23,590 nt of DNA, from NCBI GenBank assembly GCA_045106675.1, contig JBGCFA010000136.1, forward strand, positions 1-23,590. Reading direction: 5' to 3'. The notes under the pieces were generated by a model that was given only the letters and a program-made list of their open reading frames with translations, was not told the DNA's origin and ran no database searches. Each line of letters opens with the position of its first letter. Positions within the stretch are counted from its first letter, which is position 1. The stretch is from JBCAWW01 sp045106675. Its GTDB lineage: Bacteria; Bacteroidota; Bacteroidia; J057. The position numbers and the translations under genes were made by a program. Positions 22,301-23,590 of this stretch are shown piece after piece.

Positions 22301-22720
22301 TGGGAATACACCCTCGGCTGGGCTCATCGCAAGGCCAATACTGGCCCCGATACGGCGACATTTGTCTTGGATAATTGGGACCTAAGTGGTGTTGATGCAC
22401 TGCTTGGTCTAGCAACAAATGATGCCGCCACCAATCCCTATCCAGTGATGATGTGTGATGTAGTAGGACTTGATCCAGTCGATCTCAAGCAAGAAATTCT
22501 ACTGTATCCCAATCCTGCTCAAAACGCAGTTCGCTACGATTCGGAGGTGAAACTCGAAAAAATCGTGCTACGCAATATGCTAGGACAAGAGATCATCATG
22601 ATTGATCAACCAGCAGCTTCGGCTGAAATTGATCTGAGCCAATTGGCCAATGATATCTATCTCTTAAGCTTCATTTCTGAAAATGGTATTTGGACCCAAA
22701 AATTGGTAGTCCGCAAATAA
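19364..22720 (+). CDS. Large secreted repeat protein with lamin-tail, Calx-beta and T9SS sorting domains
   Basis: 1118 residues. A signal peptide ends around TYA (30). Four long repeats of about 165 residues begin near residues 35, 220, 397 and 862. Each has NDIPDLSIYGLG-like, NNGGG, FFGF.ADY, NFNGDDAFE and DGTG.PWEY segments followed by A-TGPD-TFV--NW. These look like divergent lamin-tail domains. A more usual lamin-tail domain lies at about 581-735 (VVITEIMYNSPG, IELFNNTSDSIDLTGYSI), a Calx-beta domain at about 751-850 (DATDYTF, FTLTISNPSGG), and a type IX sorting domain at about 1042-1118 (LYPNPAQNAV to QKLVVRK). It is presumably carried to the cell surface or released. Its role is unknown; adhesion is a guess. 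A hairpin motif copy at 19499-19514 encodes GPLSGTP. Confidence 0.92.
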   Translation: MKRVDYYYFLRATLLLGIMAFALPHRTYAKPQAGTDLIVVGLLDGPLSGTPKFAELYVVNDIPDLSIFGLGSANNGGGTDGQEWTFPADPATAGSTIYVANDTAAFRSFMGFGADYQDGGAACNFNGDDAFELFENGLVVDIFGDINLDGTGTPWEYLDSWVKRVNATGPDGTTFVPGNWTHGPLNVFDGTTSNASATAPYPLAAYMPSGGSGGGGIGSIDLILKGVIYASTTVKATEYEVLNDIPDLSIYGVGTTNNGGGSDSVEWSFPAMAATAGDRIYVARDSAAFNTFFGFDADYYDPSGDVHNFNGDDGIEVFKNGSLTEIFGDTLLDGTGEPWEYTDGWAHRIDGTGPDSATFVLANWTFSSLGNYVGTTSNATAPQPYPVAGVVNNSDAPALVLVGVIHANADVKSTEYYVLEDIADLSIYGLGGANNGGGSDSVEWAFPAASATQGDRLYVTRDSATFRDFFGFDANFYDPSGAAHNFNGDDAFEVFENGVVIDVYGDINVDGTGEAWEYNDSWAARECATGPDSATFVLANWTIAPIDNFVGTTMNSSAPQPYPYGTYDTIPCPIISGPSPMDVVITEIMYNSPGTDLEYIELFNNTSDSIDLTGYSIDDAVSFTFPSYVLAPGEFVLISDDSTTLQAFWGVTAFNWVGSLNNSGESITLKDTAGMVVDSVFYDDAAPWTTTPDGRGPSLVLCNPDSNNNVGSNWQRAITSSGNLFDGREVFGNPGVVGNCVDMPIVGIQAAEVIIGEADGDLTVLFYLDNPNDTAATTVDLDVALGGTADATDYTFNALTVTFPAGTDTAQSTIVGIVDDTNQESEESFTLTISNPSGGAMITNDSMRITIIDNDAPLTYSLKIIGLVHGPLAGVPKAVELLALNDIPNLSLYGLGCANNGGGTDGQEYTFPPDAIAAGTCFYVTNDTTGFLNFFGFAADYQDDGAANNFNGDDAFEIYESGSVIDVFGEVDVDGTGTPWEYTLGWAHRKANTGPDTATFVLDNWDLSGVDALLGLATNDAATNPYPVMMCDVVGLDPVDLKQEILLYPNPAQNAVRYDSEVKLEKIVLRNMLGQEIIMIDQPAASAEIDLSQLANDIYLLSFISENGIWTQKLVVRK
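19499..19514 (+). repeat. Hairpin motif copy (CCGC-TTA-GCGG-AACGC)
   Basis: Coding copy in the first long repeat of the T9SS protein. The matching place in the fourth repeat (GPLAGVP) has the same length but no hairpin. Confidence 0.55.
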
Positions 22721-22727
22721 TCTTATG

Positions 22728-22769
22728 GTTGGAGAGACTGCAAACAGCAGTCTCTCCAACACATTTTTT
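22728..22769 (+). terminator. Rho-independent terminator of the T9SS protein gene
   Basis: GTTGGAGAGACTGC (22728-22741) pairs perfectly with GCAGTCTCTCCAAC (22747-22760) around AAACA, followed by ACATTTTTT. It starts 8 nt after the stop codon and separates this gene from the SusC-like receptor gene. Confidence 0.9.
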
Positions 22770-22787
22770 GAGCACAAGCCTAATCTC

Positions 22788-23590
22788 ATGATTAAATATA
22801 TTTTTGCTAGCTGTTTGTTGTGCCTATTGCAGTTTTCGGTATCAGCGCAACATCAGGTCAAAGGCGTCATCACTGACGAAAATGGCCAAGCCATCACAGG
22901 CGCGACCGTATTGGTGGTGGACGAGAATACGGGTATGATCACCGATTCTACGGGGAGCTATCAAGTGAGTGTTGCTGATGCTCAGAACGCGAGAATCGCT
23001 GCCCGTTTCAATGCTTATAAAACACAAGTCATAGTGGTTGCGGGACGCAATGAAATCAACTTTGTCCTTGTACCAGATGTCAAACAGTTAGACGAAGTCG
23101 TAATCAGTGCGATCGGCTTGGAGCAACGCAGCGACAATATTGGTGCGACTATCTCCAAAATCAATACGGGAGATGTCGTTCGCTCAGGCGAAACTCTCCT
23201 CCTTAATGGACTGGCAGGCAAATCCAGCAACCTCAAAATCGCTCGTTCCAACGGAGAACCGGGCGCGGGCAGTACAATTCAAATCAGAGGGGCTAATACC
23301 ATTACGGGTTCTTCGAGTCCTTTGATCATCCTAGACGGAGTTCCCATTGATAACTCTACTACTTATGGTGGGGGGGATTACAATAGTAACCGTCGTATCG
23401 CCCAATCAAGTCGCCTCAATGACCTTAACCCAAACGACATAGCGTCTATACAGGTACTCAAAGGTGCTTCGGCGGCCTCTCTTTGGGGCTCGCGTGCCGC
23501 GAACGGGGTGTTAGTGATCACGACCAAACAAGGCAAAGCCGGACAACTCAAAATTTCGTTAAACTCATCCGTATCCTTTGATCAAGTCCT
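22788..23590 (+). CDS. SusC/RagA-type TonB-dependent outer-membrane receptor, 5' part
   Basis: The frame is open from the ATG at 22788 to the end of the window (267 codons), so only the N-terminal quarter or so is seen. Signal peptide: MIKYIFASCLLCLLQFSVSA, cut before QHQVKG. Residues 24-96 form the carboxypeptidase-like beta-sandwich (GVITDENGQAITGATVLVVD). A TonB-box-like LDEVVISAIG follows, then the plug domain with QIRGANTITGSSSPLIILDG, the SusC signature (ILDGVPID), and GSRAANGVLVITTKQGK. The family imports oligosaccharides or peptides with a SusD partner, which would be expected beyond the window. The secreted protein upstream has its own terminator, so the two are not necessarily one operon. 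Confidence 0.95.
   Translation, partial: MIKYIFASCLLCLLQFSVSAQHQVKGVITDENGQAITGATVLVVDENTGMITDSTGSYQVSVADAQNARIAARFNAYKTQVIVVAGRNEINFVLVPDVKQLDEVVISAIGLEQRSDNIGATISKINTGDVVRSGETLLLNGLAGKSSNLKIARSNGEPGAGSTIQIRGANTITGSSSPLIILDGVPIDNSTTYGGGDYNSNRRIAQSSRLNDLNPNDIASIQVLKGASAASLWGSRAANGVLVITTKQGKAGQLKISLNSSVSFDQV

Noticed and set aside
154..22720. Open frames of 60-120 codons opposite or shifted to the main genes
   Set aside because: They lie within clearly coding genes in other frames and carry no recognisable domains.

Overview
The window looks like a piece of a Bacteroidota chromosome, plausibly from the Saprospiria side of the phylum; the class is a guess and the phylum is well supported. The evidence is a SusC/RagA-type TonB-dependent receptor, a very large secreted protein ending in a type IX secretion (T9SS) sorting domain, Crp-like regulators and desaturases of Bacteroidota type, and initiation sites without strong Shine-Dalgarno sequences. 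No rRNA, tRNA, CRISPR array, transposase or phage gene was seen.

Layout. 1-3.7 kb: a 48-bp perfect palindrome, an aldo/keto reductase (+), and a convergent minus-strand operon (TIM-barrel sugar isomerase/epimerase, alpha/beta hydrolase, TolB-like beta-propeller). 3.7-7.4 kb: a small membrane protein and a Crp/Fnr regulator (-), divergent from two tandem paralogous fatty acid desaturases (+). 7.4-7.85 kb: a gene-free stretch with a strong terminator and a long imperfect inverted repeat that could be a structured RNA. 7.85-12.5 kb: a Tat-exported Gfo/Idh/MocA oxidoreductase (+), convergent with a DUF1330-like protein, a GMC flavoprotein and a gluconate-2-dehydrogenase subunit-3-like lipoprotein (-). 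This set fits periplasmic sugar oxidation. 12.5-12.85 kb: a mosaic of short repeats. 12.85-15.6 kb: an operon encoding an MbnP-like protein, a di-heme MauG/MbnH-like peroxidase that overlaps it by 8 bp, and a 2-oxoglutarate/Fe(II) oxygenase. 15.76-16.95 kb: a protein with a predicted N-terminal HTH, one membrane span and a cysteine-rich ectodomain. 17.07-22.7 kb (+): an SGNH-like hydrolase, an SLC13/DASS permease and a 1118-residue T9SS-exported repeat protein. 22.79 kb to the end: the 5' part of a SusC-like receptor.

The most unusual signal crosses all of these genes. A very short hairpin motif, a 4-bp stem with a loop of about 3 nt flanked on one side by AACGCT (reverse AGCGTT), recurs more than 20 times, both between genes and inside reading frames. 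The stem sequence varies while pairing is kept (CCGC/GCGG, CTGC/GCAG, CGGC/GCCG, CTCC/GGAG, CCAC/GTGG, CGAC/GTCG, CGAT/ATCG). That pattern suggests selection or spread at the DNA or RNA level rather than a protein motif. One copy sits inside a 74-bp block that is identical between the two desaturase genes.

Gene-free stretches: 5998-6344 holds a 12-bp hairpin, one hairpin motif copy, a candidate promoter and a doubtful small hydrophobic ORF. 7341-7852 holds the terminator, two motif copies, the long inverted repeat and a direct repeat. 9323-9603 holds a dispersed repeat, a bidirectional terminator and three motif copies. 12546-12844 holds repeats only.
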